Positions 17,108-26,232 of a DNA stretch of 64,000 bases are shown here, in pieces. The stretch is from positions 1 to 64,000 of the forward strand of contig NZ_JAHLEB010000019.1 of the NCBI RefSeq assembly GCF_018861735.1. Direction: 5' to 3'. The DNA comes from Clostridium lacusfryxellense (GTDB taxonomy: Bacteria; Bacillota; Clostridia; Clostridiales; Clostridiaceae). The notes under the pieces are model-generated. The model was given only the letters and a program-made list of their open reading frames with translations, was not told where the DNA came from and ran no database searches. The translations under genes were made by a program, and so were the position numbers. Numbering within the stretch: position 1 is the stretch's first letter; each line of letters begins with the position of its first letter.

Positions 17108-17797
17108 ATGAAAAAAAGAGTGCTCATTATAGAAGATGAGGAATCTATTAGAGGGTTTATTAAAATTAACTTCCAAAGAAATGACTTTTTAGTATTTGAA
17201 GCTGTATCTGGAGAAGAAGGTTTAGAAAAAGTAAACAAGGAGAGCCCAGAGTTAATAATTTTAGATATAACGCTTCCTGGTATGGATGGATATAAAACCT
17301 GTGAAATCTTACGAAAAGATTTTCCCAATCTGGGGATTATTATGCTTACAGCTAGAGGACAGGATATGGATAAAATCATGGGCCTTGAGTATGGTGCTGA
17401 TGATTACATGGTGAAACCATTTAATCCTTTAGAACTTATTGCCAGAGCAAATTCTCTACTTAGGAGAATGAATAATAATGAATCTAAAAATCTTGAGCAA
17501 TTAATTTCTGGGTGCTTTACTATAGATATTCTTTCAATGAAGGTATATAAAGATCAGCAACTTCTAGATTTAACGCCTAAAGAATATTTGCTTTTGAAGA
17601 CCTTTATGGAAAACGAGGAAAAAGCTTTTAGTAGAGATGATTTATTAAACTTAGTATGGAATTATGATTATTTTGGCGACTCTAAAATTGTAGATGTTAA
17701 TATACGACGTCTTAGAGAAAAAATTGAAGATACTCCCTCTAAACCAAAATATATAGAAACGGTATGGGGGTTCGGATATAGATGGAAAAAGAGGTGA
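17108..17797 (+). CDS. OmpR/PhoB-family response regulator
   Basis: A 229-aa DNA-binding response regulator. The receiver domain has the acidic pair E10/D11 area, phospho-acceptor Asp53 (ILDITLPGMDG), Thr81 and Lys103 (MVKPF). The winged-helix domain (about 130-229) has LTPKEYLLL and a recognition helix region VDVNIRRLREKIED, close to that of WalR (YycF). GAGGTGAG precedes the ATG. The kinase follows 4 nt later. WalR-type boxes occur in front of this gene and of both flanking minus-strand genes, so it probably controls envelope functions. It is not the full walRK operon (no walH/walI/walJ). Confidence 0.92.
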   Translation: MKKRVLIIEDEESIRGFIKINFQRNDFLVFEAVSGEEGLEKVNKESPELIILDITLPGMDGYKTCEILRKDFPNLGIIMLTARGQDMDKIMGLEYGADDYMVKPFNPLELIARANSLLRRMNNNESKNLEQLISGCFTIDILSMKVYKDQQLLDLTPKEYLLLKTFMENEEKAFSRDDLLNLVWNYDYFGDSKIVDVNIRRLREKIEDTPSKPKYIETVWGFGYRWKKR

Positions 17798-17801
17798 TAT
17801 T

Positions 17802-19187
17802 TTGAGAGGAATAAAAGCCAGACTTGTTTGGAGTTATCTATTAGTGATTGTTTTTACTGTAATAACCTTAGAAGTTTTTCTTACAGTTTCTATAGAAAAA
17901 TATTACTACAAAAACACCGAGTCTTTGCTTACGAAACAAATTAAGGGGTCTGTTGACTTTTATAATAGCTACTTTTCTTCATCTAGCTTAAAGGAAAATG
18001 TTGAGAATAATGCAGATGTTTTTTGGAAAAACACCACAGCTGAGGTCCAAATTATTGATAACTCAGGAATGATGCTAATGGATTCTGTTGGTAATTTCAT
18101 AGTGAAACCTATTAAAGACGATGATGTAGAAAAAGCATTACAAGGGGAACTGGGAACTTATATTAAGAAAGATAAGGATACAAAAGAAAATTTTATGTAC
18201 GTTTCTTACCCTTTAAAATCTTCTAATAAAATCGAGGGTGTACTGCGGTTTGTTACTCCTTTAACTGAGGTAGATGATGTTATTCATAAGATAATATTTC
18301 TTTTATTAGGAGTTGGAGCTCTTGTAATTTTGATTTCAGGTGTTTCTAGTATTTTTATCGCTAATACTATTGTGGAACCTTTAGAGGAAGTAACAAGCCT
18401 TGCTAAAAAATTTGCTTCTGGGAATTTTAATGAAAGACTTCAAAAAAGAAGAAATGATGAAATTGGTGAACTATCTGATACATTTAATTTTATGGCAAAA
18501 GAAATTCAAAAAAGTCAAAAATTAAAAAATGAATTTATAGCATCCGTTTCACATGAACTTAGAACTCCACTGACATCAATAAAAGGGTGGGCATCAACTA
18601 TTAGATCTGGTAGTTTAGAAGACAAGGAAGAAATTTTAGTTGGACTTACCATCATAGAAAAGGAAAGTGATAGACTTACAGGAATGGTGGAAGAACTACT
18701 AGATTTTTCTAAATTCATATCTGGAAAAGCACCACTTAAAAAAGAATATGTAAATATTCAAACTATTATAGCCTATATAGAAAAACAATTTATGCCAAAA
18801 TCAATACGTCACAATATTAATTTTACTTGCAAAATACAAGAGGATTTATCTCCGGTTTTTGCGGATGAAAAAAGAGTAAATCAAGTTATTATTAACATTT
18901 TAGACAATGCCTTTAATTTTACAAAAGAAGGCGGAAATGTAACACTCCAGGCATTCATTGCTGGTAATGATATTTGCATTATTGTAAAGGATAATGGAAT
19001 AGGAATTTCACCGGATGATTTGCCTAAAGTCACAGAGAAATTTTTCAAAGGGAGAACAAGTATGTCACAAAATGGAATAGGGCTTTCTCTGTGCAAAGAA
19101 ATTATAGAAATGCATAATGGTAAACTTGAGATAACAAGTGAATACGGTGCAGGTACAAATGTTAAAATATTATTACCTTTGACATGA
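17802..19187 (+). CDS. membrane sensor histidine kinase
   Basis: A 461-aa partner kinase of the preceding regulator. Two membrane helices (about 8-30 and 165-187) bracket an external sensing domain of about 135 residues. A HAMP linker (188-240), the dimerisation motif FIASVSHELRTPLTS with phospho-acceptor His251, and the N, G1, F and G2 boxes of the ATPase domain (NILDNAFNF, VKDNGIGIS, FFKG, GIGLSLCKEI) are all present. No PAS domain is seen, unlike WalK. The start is TTG at 17802, 4 nt after GAGGTGAT. The signal is unknown. Confidence 0.92.
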   Translation: MRGIKARLVWSYLLVIVFTVITLEVFLTVSIEKYYYKNTESLLTKQIKGSVDFYNSYFSSSSLKENVENNADVFWKNTTAEVQIIDNSGMMLMDSVGNFIVKPIKDDDVEKALQGELGTYIKKDKDTKENFMYVSYPLKSSNKIEGVLRFVTPLTEVDDVIHKIIFLLLGVGALVILISGVSSIFIANTIVEPLEEVTSLAKKFASGNFNERLQKRRNDEIGELSDTFNFMAKEIQKSQKLKNEFIASVSHELRTPLTSIKGWASTIRSGSLEDKEEILVGLTIIEKESDRLTGMVEELLDFSKFISGKAPLKKEYVNIQTIIAYIEKQFMPKSIRHNINFTCKIQEDLSPVFADEKRVNQVIINILDNAFNFTKEGGNVTLQAFIAGNDICIIVKDNGIGISPDDLPKVTEKFFKGRTSMSQNGIGLSLCKEIIEMHNGKLEITSEYGAGTNVKILLPLT

Positions 19188-19227
19188 AAAACAATAAAGC
19201 GTAAATATATATAAGAGGTGACTCCAA

Positions 19228-20706
19228 GTGAAAAAAGCAATATGTTTATCTTTAGTTTTATTTTCTATTATAGTTTTTATATGGAGTCAATATGTGGGAT
19301 TAACTTTAAACTCTCAAGTGGTAGATAAAAAGCAAACCGTGGTCCCTATAGAAGGGTGCTGGATAGTAGAAAAATATGTTTCTATTGGTGGCGCCACGAT
19401 AGATGATAAAAAGGCAAAACAATTAATTGGAAAGATTGCTTATTTTAGTGGAGCCACGGTCGATTTTAATGGAGATACTGCTAAGGATGCAAAATATAAG
19501 GTTAAATCTGTGAACACTAAAAGTTATTTTTGGGATACTATAAAAATAAGTGCTAAAAGTTTAGGAATACAAAATGATGATGTACAAATTATCACCATTA
19601 ATTCTAATGATATTTTTTTTGATGAGTACGTAAAGCTTGATGAGTCAACTTTAATAAAAAACTACAATGGTATTCTGTTATATTTTCATAAAACAAAAGA
19701 TTCTAGTGATAAGCATTTATATAATAAAGATAAGGAAAATAATACAAAGGTATTAATTAGCAAGGCAGAAAAAGAAATAAGAGCTAAATCAGGATTATTA
19801 CTTGGAATAAGGTATGAAAATCCTGAAGTAGAAGCTGGACAGAGCAAATATTTATATAAAACATTATGGATTAGTTCAGTAAATGCTAAAATTCTTCCCA
19901 TTGTGGAAACTAAGGATTTGCTACTTCCAAGGCAAGATGGATTTTGGAAGGTAGGGACATGTAAGAAAATAGAAAATGGGTATGATAAGGATGTAATTTG
20001 GTCATATCCAATTAATTTAATTACTCCTACTAAACCCATAAATACAAAGTCAAAACAAATAAAGTATACTAAAACAGAAGCTAGTATGGCTATTAATTTT
20101 GTAGGCAGTAATTATATTTCCATTGATACCGCAGAGAATGCAAATAATATTGATTTAGAAAAGACTTACTCTGATAATCAGCTTAAAATACTTCCGATGG
20201 ATAATCTAATGGGACATTCCATAAAACTTACAAGTCTGCTGGGAATAGAAATGGAAAAGTCTACTTTGCCAGGTACACTTTTAAATATACCTGATAACAT
20301 TCAAGATGAAAAGCTAAAAAAAGTGGATACTAATTGGGGTGTGATAAGAAGGAGTGGACGATGGATACTAAGAGGAAGAATGGAAACTAAAATGAATAGT
20401 AAACATTCATTCGTAGATTTTGATATCCCTTATGCATCGCCTAAAGCATTAACTATGTATGATGATTTATTTCCCTCTTTTAATGTAATAAAAACAAAGG
20501 TGCCTAGTGCTATTGACGCTTATTCCTCTCCTAATCGAGACTTTGTAGTGGTTATAACCACTACAGAATTAAGGGTTTTTGCTATAGAAGGATATAACCT
20601 TGGAGAAAATTTATTAACTTTGAAGTTTAAAGCAGGAGAAATACCAATAATGTCTCATTGGGCTACAGGTAATTATGTGGATGATTGGCAAAAGAAAGTG
20701 AAATAA
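19228..20706 (+). CDS. exported protein of unknown function, 492 aa
   Basis: The start is GTG after GAGGTGAC. An uncleaved-looking N-terminal hydrophobic helix (4-20) would export the protein or anchor it to the outside of the membrane. The body is polar and rich in beta-strand-like segments, with a GCWIVEKYVS start that resembles lipocalin-like stress proteins and a long second half (FVGSNYISIDTAENA onward) that I do not recognise. It is third in the two-component operon, 40 nt after the kinase, so it may be a sensor accessory or a target acting at the cell surface. The stop codon lies within the shared terminator hairpin. Confidence 0.7.
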   Translation: MKKAICLSLVLFSIIVFIWSQYVGLTLNSQVVDKKQTVVPIEGCWIVEKYVSIGGATIDDKKAKQLIGKIAYFSGATVDFNGDTAKDAKYKVKSVNTKSYFWDTIKISAKSLGIQNDDVQIITINSNDIFFDEYVKLDESTLIKNYNGILLYFHKTKDSSDKHLYNKDKENNTKVLISKAEKEIRAKSGLLLGIRYENPEVEAGQSKYLYKTLWISSVNAKILPIVETKDLLLPRQDGFWKVGTCKKIENGYDKDVIWSYPINLITPTKPINTKSKQIKYTKTEASMAINFVGSNYISIDTAENANNIDLEKTYSDNQLKILPMDNLMGHSIKLTSLLGIEMEKSTLPGTLLNIPDNIQDEKLKKVDTNWGVIRRSGRWILRGRMETKMNSKHSFVDFDIPYASPKALTMYDDLFPSFNVIKTKVPSAIDAYSSPNRDFVVVITTTELRVFAIEGYNLGENLLTLKFKAGEIPIMSHWATGNYVDDWQKKVK

Positions 20707-20740
20707 GTGCTAATGCGACTATCCGCATTAGCACTTATTT
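20701..20740. terminator. bidirectional 17-bp terminator containing both stop codons
   Basis: The arm 20701-20717 pairs perfectly with 20724-20740 around an ACTATC loop. AAATAA on one side and TTATTT on the other suit both directions. The plus gene's TAA (20704-20706) and the minus gene's TAA (20735-20737) are part of the stem. Confidence 0.9.
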
Positions 20741-21715
20741 TATTGTTCTAAATTCATATCCTTGATATTTTAAATATTCTATAATTTGAGGTAATGCATT
20801 AGCAGTTTGTATTTTACCATAAGTATCATGCATCAATATAATTACTTTAGATTTTGTTCCAACCTGTTTTTTTAATATAGTAAATAATTCATCTGAACTT
20901 TTATTAGGCTTACCTGCTGCATCTCTAATTTCAACATTCCAATCTACACTAATCATATTTTTTTCTTTTAATATAACATCAAGCTCTGGTAGATTTGGAT
21001 CTTTATAATATATTCTTGATACATATCCTCCTGGAACTCTTAGAATCCTTGTATTAAAATCCTGACCAAGAACAGTTTTTAATACATTATCGTTTTTCTT
21101 CACATCATCCATGAAAGTAGGCACATTAATTTTGTTGTTAGGAAACAACATATTCCATTTGTGAGAATAGGTATGATTACCTATGGCATGTCCTTCATTA
21201 AATTCACGTTTTACAAGTCCTTTGCTTTTTTCATTCTGCACTATATTTTTTCCAATCAAAAAAAATGTTGCTTTAACATTATAATCTTTTAGAACATCCA
21301 GTATTTTTGGGGTAACAGTAGTAGATGGACCATCATCAAAAGTAAGAAATGCTATTTTCTGACCGTCATTTTTTTCTTTGTAATTTACAATGGCACTTAC
21401 TTTTTCAGCATTATAAGTATACTTTTTGCATTCTTCACTTACTGCATGATTTTTCGTTGATCCCTTACTAATTTCATTATTGGTCTGCAAAACATCATTA
21501 ATTATAGTGGTAGTAGTAGTTGGTATAGTTACTGGTTCAGCTTTAACTTCTTCTTCTTTTGTAAGACATTTACCTATAATTATTGTACCAATTAAAATTA
21601 AAAAAATAAAGATAGACAATAATTTTATTTTTACATTTCTTCTTTTGATTCTCTTTTTTTTTGCGGCTTGTCCATATTTTGTAATATTATCATCTCCTAT
21701 GTAGAATGCTGTCAT
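20735..21715 (-). CDS. membrane-anchored polysaccharide deacetylase (NodB family)
   Basis: Likely removes acetyl groups from peptidoglycan or another N-acetylated wall polymer, outside the membrane. It has a basic N-terminus, one membrane anchor (about 30-48), a Thr-rich linker and a NodB domain (about 110-326) with the metal aspartates FLTFDDGPS, HAIGNHTYSH with metal histidines, RVPGG, DWNVEIRD and ILMHDTYG. All NodB motifs look intact. The first ATG (21715) has no ribosome binding site; AGGAG at 21698-21694 lies inside the frame, 8 nt before an ATT codon at 21685, so the true start may be there (316 aa). Confidence 0.88.
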   Translation of the reverse strand: MTAFYIGDDNITKYGQAAKKKRIKRRNVKIKLLSIFIFLILIGTIIIGKCLTKEEEVKAEPVTIPTTTTTIINDVLQTNNEISKGSTKNHAVSEECKKYTYNAEKVSAIVNYKEKNDGQKIAFLTFDDGPSTTVTPKILDVLKDYNVKATFFLIGKNIVQNEKSKGLVKREFNEGHAIGNHTYSHKWNMLFPNNKINVPTFMDDVKKNDNVLKTVLGQDFNTRILRVPGGYVSRIYYKDPNLPELDVILKEKNMISVDWNVEIRDAAGKPNKSSDELFTILKKQVGTKSKVIILMHDTYGKIQTANALPQIIEYLKYQGYEFRTIK

Positions 21716-21754
21716 ATCTATACATTTATAATACTACAGATTTAAATTTTAGAG

Positions 21755-21782
21755 ATTACAGAGTTATTACAATTTGATTACA
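21755..21782 (-). promoter_or_regulatory. triple WalR-like box before the deacetylase gene
   Basis: Three perfect TGTAAT hexamers on the minus strand (21782-21777, 21771-21766, 21760-21755) with exact 11-bp period, followed 21 nt later by a TATTAT -10-like box. Every hexamer fits the WalR consensus TGTWAH-N5-TGTWAH. Confidence 0.65.
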
Positions 21783-22619
21783 TATTTCTTTAAAGCGTTA
21801 TATCTTTTGTGGTTGCCGTATATAACGGATGCTTATATTAAAGAGACTAAGGATTACTCGATTTATGATGAGGTTATACCATTTCTTGATGGTGAAGAAG
21901 CTACATTATATGAACACTGCAAGAGAGCTTTAGAGAGGTCCTTTTCAAATTTTATCCCTAGAGGAATTCCACTAATGGGAGATCATGATTGGAATGATGG
22001 ATTAAGTGCAGTTGGAAATGACTTGAAGGGAGAAAGTTTTTGGGTAGGAGAATTTCTTTATATGATATTAAAAGATTTTATCCCTTTGGCAAAGAGATAT
22101 AGTGATTTTAATTTTGCAAAGAAGTCCTCTGATGTTATGGAAAATCTTAAATATGCTGTAAATGAATATGGTTGGGATGGTGAATGGTATCTCCAAGCAA
22201 CTACTGATGATGGATTAAAAGTTGGTTCAAAAGAAAATGAAGAAGGTAAGGTGTTTTTAAATCCTCAGATTTGGTCAGTTATAAGTGGTATTTCAAATGA
22301 AGATAGGTCAAAAAAGGCTATGGACTCGGTATCAAAATATCTTTTAAAGGAACATGGAACTTTACTTTTATATCCTGCTTATACAAAGGTTAGGACAGAT
22401 ATTGGTTACATTACAAGGTATGCTCCGGGATTAAGAGAAAATGGCGGGGTTTATACTCATGCTGCTACTTGGTCAGTTTGGGCTTACGCATTAATGGGTG
22501 ATGCAGAATTAGCTTATGAGTCTTACAAGAGAATTTGTCCTCCTAATAGATCAAAAGATATAGATAATTACATGGCGGAACCATTGCTTTTTTGTTGTGA
22601 TATTAAAGTTTTAAAGTAG
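21774..22619 (+). pseudogene. GH94 (cellobiose/chitobiose phosphorylase-like) fragment
   Basis: An open frame of 281 codons encoding only an internal part of a GH94 glycoside phosphorylase: LWLPYITDAYI near the start, then the catalytic-aspartate region MGDHDWNDGLS, WYLQATTDDG, LNPQIWSVISG and GGVYTHAATWSVWA. Full GH94 proteins have about 800 residues or more. The N-terminal beta-sandwich and linker are missing, and the C-terminus ends just after YMAEP, where the family continues with a WTWYTGSA region. There is no ribosome binding site and the first possible start is a TTG. The 5' junction abuts the regulatory repeats of the deacetylase gene. It is a deletion remnant. Confidence 0.8.
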
Positions 22620-22726
22620 GAAAGTAATTTATACTTAACTATGTTAAATATTAGAATAATTACATTAATATGTTGTATACTTGAATAAGGAATAAAAGAT
22701 AAAGAATAAATTTGGGAGGAGTTCTT

Positions 22727-23512
22727 ATGGGAAATTCAGAAAGTATAATATCGATTAAGGATTTATATATGAGTTATGGGAGCACGAATGTGCTTAATGG
22801 AATAAATTTAGAAATTCCTAGAGGCCAAATAATTGGATATATTGGGACCAATGGTGCTGGTAAAAGTACAACTATAAAAATAATGCTAGGAATATTAGAA
22901 GGATATGAAGGAAAAGTAGAAATATTGGGACAAGATATAAGTAATGGAAGCATAGAGTATAAAAAGAAAATAGGTTATGTTCCAGAACTTGCAGACATAT
23001 ATGAAAATCTAACTGCATATGAATATATAACTTTTTTAGGTGAAATATATGAACTAGAAGAGGAAAAACTTATAGAGCGAGTTGAGAAATTGATGGGTTT
23101 ATTTGGAATGGAAGCGGTTATAAATTCTAGAATATCCTCATATTCAAAAGGAATGAAGCAAAAGCTTCTTATAATATGTAGTTTAATTCATAATCCAGAT
23201 ATATTATTTTTTGATGAACCTCTAAGTGGACTAGATGCTAATAGTGTAATGGTGTTTAAAGAGGTTATGCGGAGCCTTGCAAAAAGTGGGAAAACTATAT
23301 TTTATTCTTCACATATAATGGACGTTGTTGAAAAGGTAAGTGATAGAATATTACTTTTAAATGATGGAAAAGTAGTGGCTGACGGAAGTTTTGAGGAGCT
23401 TAGCAACAATGATAAGAAAGGATCACTTGAAGAAATATTCAATCAGCTAACAGGCTTTAATGAACATGCCGAAATTGCTAAAGAATTTGTTTCTTTGGTT
23501 CAAGAGGTGTAA
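22727..23512 (+). CDS. ABC exporter ATP-binding protein
   Basis: A 261-aa ABC ATPase with Walker A GTNGAGKST, signature YSKGMKQ and Walker B ILFFDEPLSGLD, followed by a HIMDVVEKVSD switch region. It belongs to the CcmA/NatA-like exporter class. The ATG at 22727 follows GGGAGGAG; a TTG at 22712 overlaps that site. Its TAA overlaps the ATG of the following membrane protein (TAATG), so the two are made together. Substrate unknown. Confidence 0.88.
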   Translation: MGNSESIISIKDLYMSYGSTNVLNGINLEIPRGQIIGYIGTNGAGKSTTIKIMLGILEGYEGKVEILGQDISNGSIEYKKKIGYVPELADIYENLTAYEYITFLGEIYELEEEKLIERVEKLMGLFGMEAVINSRISSYSKGMKQKLLIICSLIHNPDILFFDEPLSGLDANSVMVFKEVMRSLAKSGKTIFYSSHIMDVVEKVSDRILLLNDGKVVADGSFEELSNNDKKGSLEEIFNQLTGFNEHAEIAKEFVSLVQEV

Positions 23513-25176
23513 TGATGAAGGATTTCGCCGTACTTAGGATACTCGATAAATTTAAAGTTTTATATGAAAAGTCAGGTGTTAATTACAAGAATATGAGAAT
23601 GATACTCCAGTTAAAACTAATTATGGATGGTCGCAGAAGAAGTAATGTTATGAAAGGCGGTAAAAAAACAGATGACAATAAGGAAAAAAACAATTATCTA
23701 GGTCTACTTATGTTAAATGCTTTTATGAGTATTTTTATTGGATTAATAATGACAGGTAGCATGTCATCAATGAAATCTGTCAATATTGTAATAGGTATAA
23801 ATCTTTTTATGATGATATCACTTATGATATCGGATTTCTCAGCAGTTTTACTAGATGTTAAAGAGAAAAATATATTAATGCCAAAACCTATTGACAGTAA
23901 GACATTTAATGCAGCGAAAACCACTCATATATGTTTATATTTAGCTGGTTTATCATTGTCAATAAATTTAATCCCATTAGTTATTGGCACAATAAAATAT
24001 GGGGTTTTGTTTTCGGTGATATTCTTTATAGAAATAGTATTTTCAGTATTAATAGTTATAACTATAACATCTTTATTATATACTTTAGTTTTAAAGTTTT
24101 TTGATGGAGAGAAATTAAAGGATATTATCAACTATTTTCAGATATTCTTGGCCTTTGTATTTGCTTTTGGATATCAATTGGCTATTAGAATTTCTAATGT
24201 TACAAATATGAATACGGAGTACATACCTAAATTTTGGCATGCACTATTTCCATCTATGTGGTTTGCATCAATTTTTGGAATATTAATAGATGGGGGTAAA
24301 GAACCTTTTCTGTTGGATTTATCATTACTTGCAATAGTAGGTCCTATTTTGTTAATTACACTCTATATTAAAAGTGTAGTACCTTATTTTGAAAAAAATC
24401 TACAAAAATTAAATGAAAATGGTGGAACGATAAGCAGGAAAAATGAAAAGAGAAAAGAATTTATTGCAAGACTTGTGTGTAAGGATAAGATTGAAAGAAG
24501 CATGTTCAAATTCACTCAGAGTATGATTGGTACGGAAAGGAATTTGAAGATCAAGGTATATCCAACACTTGCAATGGCAGTATTTATGCCAGTTCTGTTT
24601 ATATTTATGGATACAGATGGTAAATCGTTTATGGATAATATTCAATCAGGATTTGGTGGAAAAATTCATTTGTTAATGTATATTAGTATAGTTTTGTTAT
24701 GTTTTTGTACAGGCTTTATTAGTAATAGTGATTCTTATAAGGGAGCTTATATATATAAGGTATTACCAATAAAAAATCCTGGAGTACTATTAAAAGGGGC
24801 AATAAAGGGAACTATATTTAAGCTAATAATACCATTATATATATCAGAGGGTGGAGTATTTTTAATATTAAAAGGAACATCTATAATTCCAGATTTAATA
24901 GTAATGTTTTTAGTGCTTTTAATAGTAACGCTAATGTATTTTAATATATCAAATAAGGCAATGCCATTTAGCATAAAGTTTGTTACAGCAGATAGTGGTA
25001 AACTTGTAGAACCAACATTTATTGCAATAGCCGTGGTTGGAGTATTTGCTGTGATTCATATAGCAATTAGAAGTAATATTATATTTGTTTTCCTTTATGC
25101 TATGGCGCTTTTAATAGCTAATGTAATTATTTGGAGAGTTAGTTTTAAGGTGGAATGGAAGGATATAGAAATGTAG
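23512..25176 (+). CDS. ABC-2-like exporter membrane protein, 554 aa
   Basis: A large polytopic protein with about twelve to fourteen hydrophobic segments in two blocks (about 65-290 and 345-550), separated by a charged region (about 290-340). It is translationally coupled to the ATPase upstream. Its length fits the large permeases of bacitracin-like or uncharacterised exporters rather than the 250-aa ABC-2 subunits. No substrate can be inferred. The unit has no obvious regulator gene beside it. Confidence 0.8.
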   Translation: MMKDFAVLRILDKFKVLYEKSGVNYKNMRMILQLKLIMDGRRRSNVMKGGKKTDDNKEKNNYLGLLMLNAFMSIFIGLIMTGSMSSMKSVNIVIGINLFMMISLMISDFSAVLLDVKEKNILMPKPIDSKTFNAAKTTHICLYLAGLSLSINLIPLVIGTIKYGVLFSVIFFIEIVFSVLIVITITSLLYTLVLKFFDGEKLKDIINYFQIFLAFVFAFGYQLAIRISNVTNMNTEYIPKFWHALFPSMWFASIFGILIDGGKEPFLLDLSLLAIVGPILLITLYIKSVVPYFEKNLQKLNENGGTISRKNEKRKEFIARLVCKDKIERSMFKFTQSMIGTERNLKIKVYPTLAMAVFMPVLFIFMDTDGKSFMDNIQSGFGGKIHLLMYISIVLLCFCTGFISNSDSYKGAYIYKVLPIKNPGVLLKGAIKGTIFKLIIPLYISEGGVFLILKGTSIIPDLIVMFLVLLIVTLMYFNISNKAMPFSIKFVTADSGKLVEPTFIAIAVVGVFAVIHIAIRSNIIFVFLYAMALLIANVIIWRVSFKVEWKDIEM

Positions 25177-25201
25177 CAATGTAAAATATGTTGTATTTAG
25201 C

Positions 25202-25221
25202 AAAATTATCAGTATAATTTT
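25202..25221. promoter_or_regulatory. palindrome upstream of the DrrAB-like transporter
   Basis: AAAATTAT-CAGT-ATAATTTT is a perfect 8-bp inverted repeat about 90 bp before the transporter gene. A further structured stretch with GGTC (25232) and GACC arms lies downstream of it. Possible operator; no cognate regulator is adjacent. Confidence 0.3.
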
Positions 25222-25310
25222 ATATAGGAAGGTCGATAATGTAAGCGAAGCAAATATCGTTTTAAGTCGTGACCTCGTAAATCTATAAAACCGTTGAGAG
25301 GAGTGATCTA

Positions 25311-26225
25311 ATGAGAAACATAATAGAAGTTAAGGATTTTGTAAAGAAATACGATAAATTTACAGCAGTTGATAATGTTTCTTTTGAGGTAGAAGAAGGA
25401 AGCATCTTTGCATTCTTAGGCCCAAATGGAGCAGGTAAAAGCACAACCATCAATACATTGTGTACCATATTTGACAAGACATCAGGAACACTGACTATTG
25501 ACGGAAAAGACGTTTCAAAAGAAAAGGATGCAGTTAGAGGTGTCATTGGAGTTGTTTTTCAGGAACCAACACTTGATAATAAAATGACCGTTCTGGAAAA
25601 TCTAATTATGCATTGTCATTTTTATAGTATTCCCAAAAATGAGGCTGATGAGCGTATTCAATTTGTTTTAAATTTAGTGGATTTACTAGAATGGAAAAAA
25701 GCAATGGTAAGTAGTTTGTCCGGTGGTATGAAACGGCGTGTGGAAATAGCAAGAGCATTACTGCATTACCCAAAAGTATTGTTCTTAGATGAACCAACCA
25801 CAGGCCTTGACCCTCAAACAAGGGCCCACATGTGGGAATACATTGTAAAGCTACAAAAGGAGAAGAATATCACCATTTTTTTAACAACGCATTATATGGA
25901 AGAGGCAGAGATTTGCAGTAAAGTTGCAATTATGGATGGTGGCAAAATCATTGCATTAGATACACCTTACCATTTGAAACAGCAATATACAAAGGATAAG
26001 GCGAATATTACAACCACAGACGAGCAAGGTCTGGAGACACTGTTAGATGACTCAGGGTTTATTTATAAGAAAAAAACAGGTTATTACTCAGTTGAAGTTA
26101 ATGATTTATCAAAACTTATGGAGATAATAAGCGAGCATAAAGCTGCGATAACAGATTTGGAAATTAAAAAAGGCACATTAAATGACGTATTCTTAGAAAT
26201 TACCGGAAAAGATATAAGAAAGTGA
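25311..26225 (+). CDS. DrrA-like ABC transporter ATP-binding protein
   Basis: A 304-aa ABC ATPase with Walker A GPNGAGKST, signature LSGGMKRRVEIARA, Walker B VLFLDEPTTGLDPQTR and TTHYMEEAE. The C-terminal 80 residues form the extension typical of drug and antibiotic resistance exporters of the DrrA family. GAGAGGAG precedes the ATG. The permease follows 7 nt later. The coding sequence uses more G and C in third positions than its neighbours by eye, which may mean more recent acquisition. Confidence 0.9.
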   Translation: MRNIIEVKDFVKKYDKFTAVDNVSFEVEEGSIFAFLGPNGAGKSTTINTLCTIFDKTSGTLTIDGKDVSKEKDAVRGVIGVVFQEPTLDNKMTVLENLIMHCHFYSIPKNEADERIQFVLNLVDLLEWKKAMVSSLSGGMKRRVEIARALLHYPKVLFLDEPTTGLDPQTRAHMWEYIVKLQKEKNITIFLTTHYMEEAEICSKVAIMDGGKIIALDTPYHLKQQYTKDKANITTTDEQGLETLLDDSGFIYKKKTGYYSVEVNDLSKLMEIISEHKAAITDLEIKKGTLNDVFLEITGKDIRK

Positions 26226-26232
26226 GGAATTT

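Noticed and set aside
17108-19187. Naming the two-component pair walRK
   Set aside because: The kinase lacks a PAS domain and the operon lacks walH, walI and walJ. Only the DNA-binding motif and box sequence resemble WalR.
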